Source of the DNA: Planctomycetota bacterium
GTDB lineage: Bacteria > Planctomycetota > Phycisphaerae > UBA1845
Length of the DNA stretch: 33,217 nucleotides
Assembly (NCBI GenBank): GCA_024278775.1
Contig: JAJRSP010000198.1
Location: forward strand, 1 to 33,217
Direction of reading: 5' to 3'
Shown here: in pieces, positions 24,470 through 31,932 of the stretch
Layout: every line of letters begins with the position of its first letter
Position numbering within the stretch: position 1 is the stretch's first letter
Notes under the pieces: generated by a model
What the model was told of the DNA's origin: nothing
The model's database searches: none
Seen by the model: only the letters and a program-made list of their open reading frames with translations
Position numbers and translations under genes: made by a program

Positions 24470-25582
24470 TTATGGACATGGTTTCGCTCCCGTCGTGGAC
24501 AGCAATTCTCCTGATGAATCGGTGAGTGCGTTGCTGATATTGATCGTGTAGCGATTGCATTCATCTATCGCGGGAACGAAGAAATAGTCGGCGGAATCAG
24601 CCAATGCGGACAAACCAACAAACTGAGGAATCAACACCGTCCCATTCTCGTCTACAAGATAGCATGTGCCTTCTTTGATCCGGCTCGGGAACATTGTTTC
24701 GCTGAAGTCGATTTGTATCGTGTCTCCGGGGCCGATCGCGCGAATCGTTACGACTGCGGGTGCCGTGCCATCCGTAACTGGAAGTTGGTTTCCCAAAGCG
24801 GCGGCCACGATGTTCTCATCCGTGCCATCCACGCAGCCGTCCGTGTTCAAGTCAGCCATCGCGTGGAAGCCAGGGTCGCCGTCGCACAGGTTCAGCGAAT
24901 CGTTGACGATCGCCTCATCCGCCGCGTCCACAACACCGTCGCGGTTGGCGTCGCCTTGCAGCGCATGAATCCGAAACACGCCCTGCCCGCCGTTGATCCC
25001 GTTGCCCGAGGGTAGCGCGGCGTTTTTCGGATCAAGAATCTCGCCGTCGAGCGGATTGCCGGCCACATCCTCAACGGTGTAGTCCACAACCACCGTCACC
25101 CGGTCGTCACGCAGCGGCGACGCGAACGAGACCGTTAGCACGAATGTGTCGGGGTCGTAGCTTGTGGCGAAGCCCGTGACCGTCCCGCCGCCGACCAGCC
25201 AGACATCGACCGCGTCGGCTGGTACAATCACCGGTTCCGAGAAACCAATCGTCACTTCCGTCAATCCGGTGTCATCCACAACCCATTCTCCGGGCGTGGG
25301 TGAAAAGCTAATAATCTGCGGCGGCCCCTGACCAAAGCCGAAGCGTGCCTGGAAGCCGGCGAAGTCACGCAGGTCGATGTCCATGTCGGGGTCGAAGTCT
25401 GCCGGATCGCAGGCGGGATCGACGGTGGTTCCATCGGGGCCGTTCAGACAACCGACAAACTCCACCAGATCAGCCAGGTTGACCTCGCCGTTGGCGTCCA
25501 GATCACCGGGAAGCTGTGCAATCGCGACCCCTCCAGAAAGCACGCTCGCCACCGCCAAACCGCTAACTCGTTGCCGTCTCAT
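24470..25582 (-). CDS. secreted double-dockerin protein (protein A')
   Basis: The ATG at 25582 is supported by AGGAG seven bases upstream and opens a signal peptide (MRRQRVSGLAVASVLSGGVA, cleavage at AIA-Q). Product 370 residues with the same order as protein A: dockerin-like pair (about 27-85; GDLDANGEVNLADLVEF, then DMDIDLRDFAGF), SbsA-type Ig-like domain, second dockerin (about 207-265; GDANRDGVVDAADEAIV, then DLNTDGCVDGTDENIV), and a C-terminal beta domain ending GAKPCP. It lies directly after the cohesin-like gene. The 3' end overlaps the alternative upstream start of B'. Confidence 0.88.
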   Translation of the reverse strand: MRRQRVSGLAVASVLSGGVAIAQLPGDLDANGEVNLADLVEFVGCLNGPDGTTVDPACDPADFDPDMDIDLRDFAGFQARFGFGQGPPQIISFSPTPGEWVVDDTGLTEVTIGFSEPVIVPADAVDVWLVGGGTVTGFATSYDPDTFVLTVSFASPLRDDRVTVVVDYTVEDVAGNPLDGEILDPKNAALPSGNGINGGQGVFRIHALQGDANRDGVVDAADEAIVNDSLNLCDGDPGFHAMADLNTDGCVDGTDENIVAAALGNQLPVTDGTAPAVVTIRAIGPGDTIQIDFSETMFPSRIKEGTCYLVDENGTVLIPQFVGLSALADSADYFFVPAIDECNRYTINISNALTDSSGELLSTTGAKPCP

Positions 25583-25585
25583 CCG
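24820..25585 (-). repeat. duplicated segment, copy 2 (gene A')
   Basis: Partner of 22900-23690. The conserved part includes the ribosome-binding site and start region (an AGGAG-spaced ATG then AGGCGG/AGACGG), so the duplication included translation signals. Confidence 0.75.
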
Positions 25586-25748
25586 CAGTCTCCTGTTAAT
25601 TCGCCCAGGGCGCAGCGCAAGCGCAGAGCGTTCTTCTCCCCTATGACTACTAACGCTAACCGTCCGCCGGGCGCTCGCGCGAAGCTGGTTTTTTCTGTGG
25701 GGGTCATCACGGATCATGCTTTCTGGGTCGATTCGGCACATTGTCCAT

Positions 25749-26678
25749 TCACATTTCTGGCGGAGTATCGCCGCCGTTTTCCGGCGAACATCCGCCGCTG
25801 ACTAATCCAACCGCGCCGCCGCGCTTGGCAAACACCACGCACCCAGCCGCAACCAGAAGAAGACTCATCACGATCATGCCCCACTCCGAGACCGTCGGAA
25901 TCGTGGCCGGGTCCAGCACACGGATCGTGCCGGGGGTCAATGTGAATGTCACCGACGCCCCGATGCCGTCAACCAGCGTGGACGACGAACCGAGTTGGAT
26001 GGTGAAGTCGCCCAACGCGTCCGATGGTACATCGAAGAAGACCTGTGCCAGCACATCGTTCACATCGTCGGTGGCAAGTACGCTGGAGAAGTCGTCCGTG
26101 AAGGTCGTAACCGAAACGCCTCCGGTGCCGTTTTCGCCGATCACGCTGAACAACGGATCGCGGGTCGCGCCGCCTGCAGTGATGAGATTCTGTTGGTCGA
26201 AAAAGTTGGTCAGACCCACATTGGCCGTGACGGTGCCGACAGCGCCTGCGTCGGCCACGATATCCAAATCGACCGTGTAGCCCGACAGCGGCGTCGTGTT
26301 GTCGCGGAGTAAGAAGAGAACTGATACCGTTTGGCCGGGAAACGCGGTGATGATCGGCGCTTCTACGATGATCCGCTCAGTACCGGCCACGGCCTGCGCC
26401 GTGCCGGTCGTGCGGGAAGGTGAACGACCCTCACGCTGAGCCAACTTGAACAATGCCACATCCAGCGCGTTGACCGTGCCGTCGCCGTTGAGGTCCGCCG
26501 ACGAGTTGAATCCAGGCTGGCCAACCTTGCGCCCGAGCGAAGCCCGCAGCGCTTCCGCAGAGAGCGGTGTCGAATTGTTTTGATTAGCGGGGGATGGTGG
26601 TTTCGCGGTTGCAGTCGCGGTGATAGGCAGAAGACTCAGCAATGAGAGTACGGCGATCAATCGTCCATCACTTCGCAC
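25749..26678 (-). CDS. cohesin-like secreted protein with half dockerin and IPTL-type tail
   Basis: I choose GTG at 26678. AGGGGA lies six bases before it and the product then begins MRSDGRLIAVLSLLSLLPIT, a standard signal peptide; ATGs further upstream have no ribosome-binding site. Product 309 residues. One dockerin-like EF-hand with its helix is at about 52-84 (ADLNGDGTVNALDVALF). A cohesin-like beta sandwich spans about 100-255 (FPGQTVSVLFLLRDNTTPLS, GYTVDLDI, VNDVLAQVFFDVPSDALGD). The tail IPTVSEWGMIVMSLLLVAAG, ending FAKRGG (about 260-288), is of IPTL-CTERM type, followed by an unusually long 21-residue tail. As the first gene of the cluster and the likely anchored cohesin, it is the candidate receptor for the dockerin proteins downstream. 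Confidence 0.82.
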   Translation of the reverse strand: MRSDGRLIAVLSLLSLLPITATATAKPPSPANQNNSTPLSAEALRASLGRKVGQPGFNSSADLNGDGTVNALDVALFKLAQREGRSPSRTTGTAQAVAGTERIIVEAPIITAFPGQTVSVLFLLRDNTTPLSGYTVDLDIVADAGAVGTVTANVGLTNFFDQQNLITAGGATRDPLFSVIGENGTGGVSVTTFTDDFSSVLATDDVNDVLAQVFFDVPSDALGDFTIQLGSSSTLVDGIGASVTFTLTPGTIRVLDPATIPTVSEWGMIVMSLLLVAAGCVVFAKRGGAVGLVSGGCSPENGGDTPPEM

Positions 26679-26744
26679 GCGCTTTCCCCTCTCAGGATGG
26701 CTCCTTGTGAACTCGCAGCCCCTGCCCCCTGTAGACATACCGAT

Positions 26745-26774
26745 AATATAACCCATTTCGGGCATCGAAATCAA
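26745..26774 (-). promoter_or_regulatory. candidate promoter of the surface-protein cluster
   Basis: On the - strand TTGATT (26774-26769) and TATATT (26750-26745) are separated by 18 bases, about 65 bases before the GTG at 26678. The -35 is inside a 14-base inverted repeat AATCAA-GG-TTGATT (26769-26782), a possible operator. Confidence 0.45.
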
Positions 26775-26819
26775 GGTTGATTCATTCGTAAAAAGTCGAA
26801 AACGCTCAAAAAACCAGCC

Positions 26820-26835
26820 CTGGCGCTAGCGCCAG
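26820..26835. repeat. 16-bp perfect palindrome upstream of the surface cluster
   Basis: CTGGCGCTAGCGCCAG is a perfect palindrome about 45 bases upstream of the candidate promoter. It is followed at 26843-26877 by an imperfect inverted repeat with GATTCTC / GAGAATC arms. Either could bind a regulator. Confidence 0.5.
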
Positions 26836-26954
26836 AGGAGGTGATTCTCGCGAAACGGGGGGTTTTACGAGAGAATCAAGGTTCTGGGGCAAGATCCACT
26901 CGTAAGATGAGCAATCGCTCGAACAAACGGCTCTAGCGCTATCGCCGGATGTTT

Positions 26955-27239
26955 CTACAGGAGAATCAAACGTGGCTTCAGGCATTTCTTGTCACCATTC
27001 TTCGCAACGGGGAGTTTCGATAGCAATCGGCTGTCCCAGAGCAATTCCATCAGGTCCTCCGGCGTCCAGGGTTTCAACAGGAACCGCTCAACGGGGGAGT
27101 TGTGGACGATGCGGAGATGATGGACCGGGCCCACCATCGCTCGCGAACTGCCGAACACCGGTCGCATCCGTTCGCTTGGCTCTCGCCTTGTGGTCTGACG
27201 TGAATCTCCCTGCGGAGTGATGCCGGTGAAGATTCGCAT
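26955..27239 (-). pseudogene. response-regulator-like C-terminal remnant
   Basis: A 94-codon frame contains VERFLLKPWTPEDLMELL, the end of a response-regulator receiver domain (the conserved Lys-Pro after beta-5, then helix alpha-5). The rest of a receiver, including the acidic pocket and phospho-acceptor Asp, is not recognisable in this or the neighbouring frames. This suggests a decayed fragment. It could also be a small unrelated gene; the call rests on one short motif. Confidence 0.35.
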
Positions 27240-27242
27240 CCC

Positions 27243-27262
27243 GCGCGGAAGTGGTTCCGCGC
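27243..27262. repeat. palindromic repeat GCGCGGAA-N4-TTCCGCGC
   Basis: An 8-bp perfect stem with loop GTGG. Its core CGCGGAA-N4-TTCCGCG matches 7918-7935 and 32663-32680. Confidence 0.6.
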
Positions 27263-27475
27263 AGATCGGAAGGATGTTGGGCGTTTGGACGGACGGAAAT
27301 TATCGGATGCACACCAGGCATATCGGTTCAGAAGGGACGCCGCAGCAGATACGTCGAAGGGGCAGGAAACGCCGGTTTCCAAGGCTTTCGGCGATCATCT
27401 GAACACCGATAAATCACGTCACTCTGCTGTCGAAGGAGTGTTCTTTGTGTGTGTTCATTCATTCTGTGTCGGAGT

Positions 27476-27512
27476 AGTATTGTACTGGCTCAGCGTGAAT
27501 TAGGACAATACT
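27476..27512. repeat. 8-bp inverted repeat AGTATTGT / ACAATACT
   Basis: Perfect arms at 27476-27483 and 27505-27512 with a 21-base spacer, in an AT-richer stretch of the gene-poor spacer. It could be an operator-like site or the border of a deleted element. Confidence 0.4.
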
Positions 27513-27775
27513 CCTGTGATGTTAAGCGACCCCGCCGCGTAATCCGCCGGGAGATTGTCCCGTTTGTAATTGAAGTTTGAAGGGTTCTCCTTCGCACTGC
27601 GATCACACTACGCGGCTCGCTCTGATGAGGCAAGCTTGGTCTCGTCGGCATCGAGGTGCGCTTCGTCTTTATCGAGAGCGGCGAGCAGCTTCGACATCGT
27701 CTGGTAGCCGCAGATGCGACGAAAGCGTTCTCCGCCATCAGCAAGCCGGCCGCGGTCCAACGCAGGCGCAGGCCG

Positions 27776-27799
27776 CCGGCGGGTCCACTGACCCGCCGG
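27776..27799 (-). terminator. strong GC hairpin at the end of the modification cluster
   Basis: A perfect 10-bp stem (CCGGCGGGTC, loop CACT, GACCCGCCGG) lies 36 bases beyond the stop of the DUF5131 gene. There is no T tract, but its stability and place fit a transcript end. Confidence 0.5.
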
Positions 27800-27834
27800 G
27801 CGACACCTGACGCCCCCACCAGCCTTAACCGTGT

Positions 27835-28662
27835 CTAACCGTCTCGAAGCCCCTGACGCTTCTTCTGGATGATGTCAGGATTCGGGAACTCCTGGCACAC
27901 ATGCCCGTCGATGCGCTTTCCGCCCTTGGCCGTGCCGCCGTTCTCCTTGGCGGTCGGGTCGTTGGGGTCGGGGTTGTTACGCAATCTGCCCCACTGCTTG
28001 AAAAACACCGGTACGCCGGCGCTGCTACAGAGGTCGCGGATGTCGTCAATCCAGTCCTTGTGCAGCGGACGGCCGTTCCGACCTGACTCGCCACCGACGA
28101 CGACCCAGTCGATGTCCACCAGGCACAGGCTGGGGATTGGGCCAATCAGCGGTTCGACCGACAGCCACTTCATCTTCGCGCTGCACTCGTCGCGTAGCAG
28201 GTCGATGCGGTGGACGACGGTGTTGTCTTCGACCGTCACGCCCATCCACAGGTTGTCCGGCCAGTCGAGGTCGGTATCCAGTTCGGCCACACGCTCCGGG
28301 CGCTTGGTCAAGACCTGAAAGATATGCTGCGGACACTGGCGGATGACGTCGAACACCTTCTTGACGAACTCCAGCGGAACGTCCTTATGGAAGAGGTCGG
28401 ACATGGAGTTCACGAAAATCATCCTGCCCCTTTTCCATTTCAAGGGAATCGTGAGTGTGCTATCGTGGCACCGGACGACTCCGTTGAAATGGCGTTTGCC
28501 CCGTTTATCGAGCACAGTCAACCCAGCGTACTTCTCCTGCCCCATACTTTCGCAGCGGAACGTCTGGCCGACCGCGTAGCAGTTGTCGCAGCCGGCTGTT
28601 ACCCGTGTGCATCCCGACACGGGGTTCCATGTCTCATTTGTCCATTCGATTCCAGTAGCCAT
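27835..28662 (-). CDS. DUF5131 family protein (phage Gp37/Gp68-like)
   Basis: The 275-residue product opens with the family signature IEWTNETWNPVSGC, then AGCDNCYA. The Cys motif (Cys18, Cys25, Cys28) resembles an iron-sulphur binding loop and the family is often described as radical-SAM-like. Other family stretches are MIFVNSMSDLFHKDVP, FQVLTKRPERV, WMGVTVED and WLSVEPLIGPI, then VVVGGESG and VFFKQWG. Length is normal. The start has GGAG seven bases upstream. The molecular function is unknown. It is common in phages and integrative elements, frequently next to a TcmP partner, which I do not find here. It is the last gene of the methyltransferase cluster, 144 bases after the fusion enzyme, with a hairpin (28711-28733) between them. 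Confidence 0.92.
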   Translation of the reverse strand: MATGIEWTNETWNPVSGCTRVTAGCDNCYAVGQTFRCESMGQEKYAGLTVLDKRGKRHFNGVVRCHDSTLTIPLKWKRGRMIFVNSMSDLFHKDVPLEFVKKVFDVIRQCPQHIFQVLTKRPERVAELDTDLDWPDNLWMGVTVEDNTVVHRIDLLRDECSAKMKWLSVEPLIGPIPSLCLVDIDWVVVGGESGRNGRPLHKDWIDDIRDLCSSAGVPVFFKQWGRLRNNPDPNDPTAKENGGTAKGGKRIDGHVCQEFPNPDIIQKKRQGLRDG

Positions 28663-28710
28663 CTTTCAGCTCCTTAGTTTCTGCCGACTTCTTGCCGGCG
28701 TTGCGATGTA

Positions 28711-28733
28711 GGGAGTGACACACGTCACTTCCC
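28711..28733 (-). terminator. hairpin between the fusion methyltransferase and DUF5131 genes
   Basis: AGTGAC / GTCACT (28714-28719, 28724-28729) with a four-base loop extends with GGG/CCC after a one-base bulge. It may attenuate transcription into the DUF5131 gene. Confidence 0.35.
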
Positions 28734-28806
28734 AGTGCTTCGATCCGTTGACGAAAGTCGAACCGTCCCTAACTCATGACCGCCGCCCGACTATCTCTGC
28801 CCACCC

Positions 28807-30801
28807 CTACGCCGCGTTCGCCACGGCAGGCGTGTAGTTCAGCCACAGCACTTCGGTGCGTTTGGCGTGCTTTTTGTTTGCCCTGTTGGATGCGCTGCTG
28901 GTCGTTTCGATTTCGATTCGGTGCCAGCCTGATAGCAACTGGTCGTACAGACTGCTGGCGTAGCCACTTAACACGACCTTCCCCTTGAACTGCTTCAGCC
29001 GAAGCAGCAGGCGGGCGTGATCCACATCCGTCATCTCGTGGTCGTAGGAGTTGCGGTTACTCGGGTTGCGCGTCGAGTGGACATAAGGAGGATCGAGATA
29101 CGCGAGCGTGTCTTCAGAGTCGAAGTCGTCGAGAATCTTGCTCCAGTGCCCGCACTCGATTTGCGCGTGCTTCAGCCGCAGCCCGGCGACCGCGAGGCGC
29201 TCCGGAAGATTTCGCCACATGCTGGTTCGGCTGCTGGCACCGTTGCCCGTTCGACCGACCGTACGAGACCAATCGCCCGGACACTTGGCCACGCCGTTAC
29301 GCGACTGCCGCGTTGCGACCAGGAACGTCCACGCCCGTTCAACGTCGCTTGTCCACTTGCCGACCTTCATGGCCACAAGGGCGTCGCAGAATTGCTCACG
29401 CGCCCACGGCGTGGCTTCAAGCAACTCTATGAGTTTTTTGCGTTGTCGGCGGTCGCGTAGCATCCTGAAGAAGTTCATGAGGTCGCCGTTCATGTCATTG
29501 ACCGTCTCCACCTTGCTTGGTTGCTTTGCAAAGAAGACGCTGCCCCCGCCGAAAAACGGTTCGACGTACGTTCGATGCGGTGGAAAGACACTGACAATCT
29601 TGGGGCTGATTTTGTTCTTCGCGCCATACCAAGACAGCGGAGACCACGTCGTGCCACCGTTGCCGTTCGTTCGGCACTCTTGGTGAGATGCGCCCGCTGT
29701 AGTGGCCGCGATGGGCTTCTTGACTGGTTTGCTCATGCGCACGCGACTCGTGGATTTGGCGCTCGGTGTGGACTTCCCAGTGAGCGCGGCGACCAGGCGT
29801 TCGGCAATCGCCTTGACTACCGGCACGGCCACGCTGTTGCCCAGCAAGTTGTATTGGCGCCCGATGCTGACCGACGACAGGTCGTAGCTTTCGGGGAACC
29901 CTTGCGCTCGCTTGTACTCCAGTGGTGTGGGGCGACGCCATGTGCCGTCGGAACGGATGATGACGTTCTTCTCGGCGCCGCTTTCCCGACTCATCAGAGC
30001 GTTGAAGTGCGTGCGCTTGGAAAACATGAACCCGTGGTTGCTGCCCTTGGCGCAGTTCATGTCCTTGGCGCGCAGCAGCGAGTTTCTATAGGTCTCCGAG
30101 AAGTTGAATCGTTCGGGCACATCGGCGTCCGGTTCCAGAATTCTCTGGAGATTGGTCGCGGGCAGTTCACCTTCTGGGAAACGGAACGCTTTAGCGCCAA
30201 CCGAACGAAGAATCGCAACGATGAACAGTCGGCGCCTACTCTGCGGAACCCCGAAGTTCCGCGCGTCGAGTACGGCGTGGTGAACTTCATAGCCGAGGCC
30301 TTCCAATTGCGCCTTGAGGTTGGCGAAAGGGCGACCGCTATCGATGTACTGGAAGTTCTCGACGTTCTCCAACACACACGCCTTGGGTTGCTTAGCCCGA
30401 AGGATTCGCAAAAGGTGGTAGACTAAGCGTCCACGGGGGTCGTTCATCCCGCGCCGCTTGCCCTGAAGACTGTGGCTTTGGCAGGGGAACCCGGCGCAGA
30501 GAATGTCAAAATCGGGGATGTCGCTAGACTTGACTGCCGTGATGTCACCCGTCGGATCGTCGCCGAAGTTGGCCTTGTACACGCGGGCGGGGTATCGGTT
30601 GTTTTCGCACGCCCACACGCACGCCAAGCCAACCGCCTGAAACGCGAGACGCATCCCACCGCCACCTGAGAACGGGTCGGCAATCGTCAATCCGGCAGTC
30701 TGCTTCACCTTGACAGCACGGCTACGCTTGACGCCACCGTTTGATTTCCGCTTGGACTTCTTCGTCGAGGATACTTTGGTCTTCTTCTCTTGCTTCTTCA
30801 T
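28807..30801 (-). CDS. fused C5-cytosine and N6-adenine (Dam/D12) DNA methyltransferase
   Basis: I choose ATG 30801 (AGGGA seven bases upstream), giving 664 residues with a Lys-rich N-terminal tail. Residues about 37-345 form a complete C5-cytosine methyltransferase: motif I DPFSGGGGMRLAF (unusual; DLFAGxGG is the norm), catalytic Cys107 in GFPCQSHS, motif VI LENVENF (Glu145), motif VIII PQSRRRLFIVA, and motif X GNSVAVPVVKAI (about 321). A basic Ser/Lys/Pro linker (about 345-385) leads into a D12-class adenine methyltransferase: LSWYGAKNKI (about 390), motif I YVEPFFGGGSVFF (about 412-425), and motif IV DPPY at 570-573. One polypeptide should therefore make both m5C and m6A. No restriction partner is adjacent. 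The C5 half is related to the two upstream methyltransferases. Confidence 0.95.
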   Translation of the reverse strand: MKKQEKKTKVSSTKKSKRKSNGGVKRSRAVKVKQTAGLTIADPFSGGGGMRLAFQAVGLACVWACENNRYPARVYKANFGDDPTGDITAVKSSDIPDFDILCAGFPCQSHSLQGKRRGMNDPRGRLVYHLLRILRAKQPKACVLENVENFQYIDSGRPFANLKAQLEGLGYEVHHAVLDARNFGVPQSRRRLFIVAILRSVGAKAFRFPEGELPATNLQRILEPDADVPERFNFSETYRNSLLRAKDMNCAKGSNHGFMFSKRTHFNALMSRESGAEKNVIIRSDGTWRRPTPLEYKRAQGFPESYDLSSVSIGRQYNLLGNSVAVPVVKAIAERLVAALTGKSTPSAKSTSRVRMSKPVKKPIAATTAGASHQECRTNGNGGTTWSPLSWYGAKNKISPKIVSVFPPHRTYVEPFFGGGSVFFAKQPSKVETVNDMNGDLMNFFRMLRDRRQRKKLIELLEATPWAREQFCDALVAMKVGKWTSDVERAWTFLVATRQSRNGVAKCPGDWSRTVGRTGNGASSRTSMWRNLPERLAVAGLRLKHAQIECGHWSKILDDFDSEDTLAYLDPPYVHSTRNPSNRNSYDHEMTDVDHARLLLRLKQFKGKVVLSGYASSLYDQLLSGWHRIEIETTSSASNRANKKHAKRTEVLWLNYTPAVANAA

Positions 30802-30878
30802 CGTTCTTTCCCTTCCGTTATGAAACACTGTCAGTTCAAGATTCACTTGGGCGTCTACGCAGGCGCCGTCATTTGTTG

Positions 30879-31889
30879 TTAGCGCCGGGGCTGTTGCCCC
30901 CGTAGCGCCGCGATGACATTCACAGCTATTGCTTGCACGACGGGCACAGCCACCGAGTTGCCCAGCAGCCGGTAAGCGTGCTTGTCATTGGCCGGAAGTT
31001 TGAAGCCTTCAGGAAACCCCTGGAATTTGCGGTACTCGTTCGGAGTCAGCCGCCGCCAACTGCCGTTATTTGGGTCGAGGATGATGTTGTCCTGGGACGT
31101 ATGCGCCGCGCTCAGTAGGGCATGCACATGCGTGCGCGGTGCGAATTTGAAAGTCCACTTGTTCCCCTTGGCCTGCTGGATATCGCGTCTCCGGTGCAGG
31201 TCGTTTCTCTCTTCCGCGCCGATGAAGTAAGCGGCATCCACACACTCATCGAGGAAGTCATCGCGGTTCGTCGCCAGTGAGCTTCGTCTTGGCCATGAGA
31301 ACGGCACGGCGCCCAACGACCGGTGAAAAGCGACCATGAACAGTCGCCGGCGGCTCTGCGCTAATCCGTACTCACGCGCATTCAGGACGGCTTCGTAAAC
31401 GACGTACCCTGCGGTGTTGAGCGCCGCTACGATCCGGTCGTGCGACCAGCGGTTGTTGGTGTGCGCCAGGCTGTGCACGTTCCCAAGAATGAACGCTGAC
31501 GGCTGCTTCGCCGTGAGGATGCGAACAATCGCGTAGAACAATCGACCACGCGGGTCGGCGAGTCCGAACGCCTTGCCCTGCGTGCTGTAGGGCTGGCACG
31601 GATATCCCGCGCATAGAATGTCATGTTCTGGCACTTCGACCGCGTTGACGGATGTGATGTCGCCAGTCGGGTCGTCGCCGTGATTCTCTAGGTACCACTG
31701 CGCGGCGAGCACGTCCTTCTCGCACGACCAGACGCACATCGCGGCGAGCGCTTCAAGCGCTACGCGGAACCCGCCGATTCCGGCGAACAGGTCGATGAAC
31801 CTGACCTTCTTGTGTTCGGTTTTCCGCGCGCCGTTGCCTTGGGTGGCTTTATTTCGGCGCGTACATTGGGTGCAGATGTTATTCTTCAT
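30879..31889 (-). CDS. C5-cytosine DNA methyltransferase with altered ENV motif
   Basis: ATG 31889 has GGAG eight bases upstream; an ATG at 31958 would overlap the preceding gene and has no ribosome-binding site. Of 336 residues, motif I is FIDLFAGIGGFR (about 31-42), catalytic Cys98 is in GYPCQPYS, motif VIII is AQSRRRLFMVA, and motif X is GNSVAVPVVQAI. Motif VI reads FILGNVHSL, so the ENV glutamate that contacts the target cytosine and assists catalysis is Gly136 here (codon GGG where GAG would restore it). An N-terminal CTQC pair could bind zinc. The enzyme may be inactive or slow, or may still bind DNA. It lies between two related enzymes, with gaps of 43 and 77 bases. Confidence 0.93.
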   Translation of the reverse strand: MKNNICTQCTRRNKATQGNGARKTEHKKVRFIDLFAGIGGFRVALEALAAMCVWSCEKDVLAAQWYLENHGDDPTGDITSVNAVEVPEHDILCAGYPCQPYSTQGKAFGLADPRGRLFYAIVRILTAKQPSAFILGNVHSLAHTNNRWSHDRIVAALNTAGYVVYEAVLNAREYGLAQSRRRLFMVAFHRSLGAVPFSWPRRSSLATNRDDFLDECVDAAYFIGAEERNDLHRRRDIQQAKGNKWTFKFAPRTHVHALLSAAHTSQDNIILDPNNGSWRRLTPNEYRKFQGFPEGFKLPANDKHAYRLLGNSVAVPVVQAIAVNVIAALRGQQPRR

Positions 31890-31932
31890 CTCATTTTCTC
31901 CTTGATTAGTTGTTAGACTGGTGGGCTTCCCG

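Larger units (their letters stand above)
27240..27834. other. gene-poor spacer with palindromes
   Basis: About 595 bases between the regulator remnant and the modification cluster. Open frames here are short and lack motifs or ribosome-binding sites. I see three inverted repeats: 27243-27262, 27476-27512 and 27776-27799. Confidence 0.5.

Noticed and set aside
9054..26678. Cellulosome-type gene cluster
   Set aside because: Despite cohesin- and dockerin-like domains, no glycoside hydrolase, carbohydrate-binding module or scaffoldin with repeated cohesins is visible.
27490..27819. 109-codon - strand frame in the spacer
   Set aside because: No motif, no ribosome-binding site, and it runs through the strong hairpin at 27776.
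29521..30426. 301-codon + strand frame
   Set aside because: Opposite the fusion methyltransferase, whose catalytic motifs span the same DNA.
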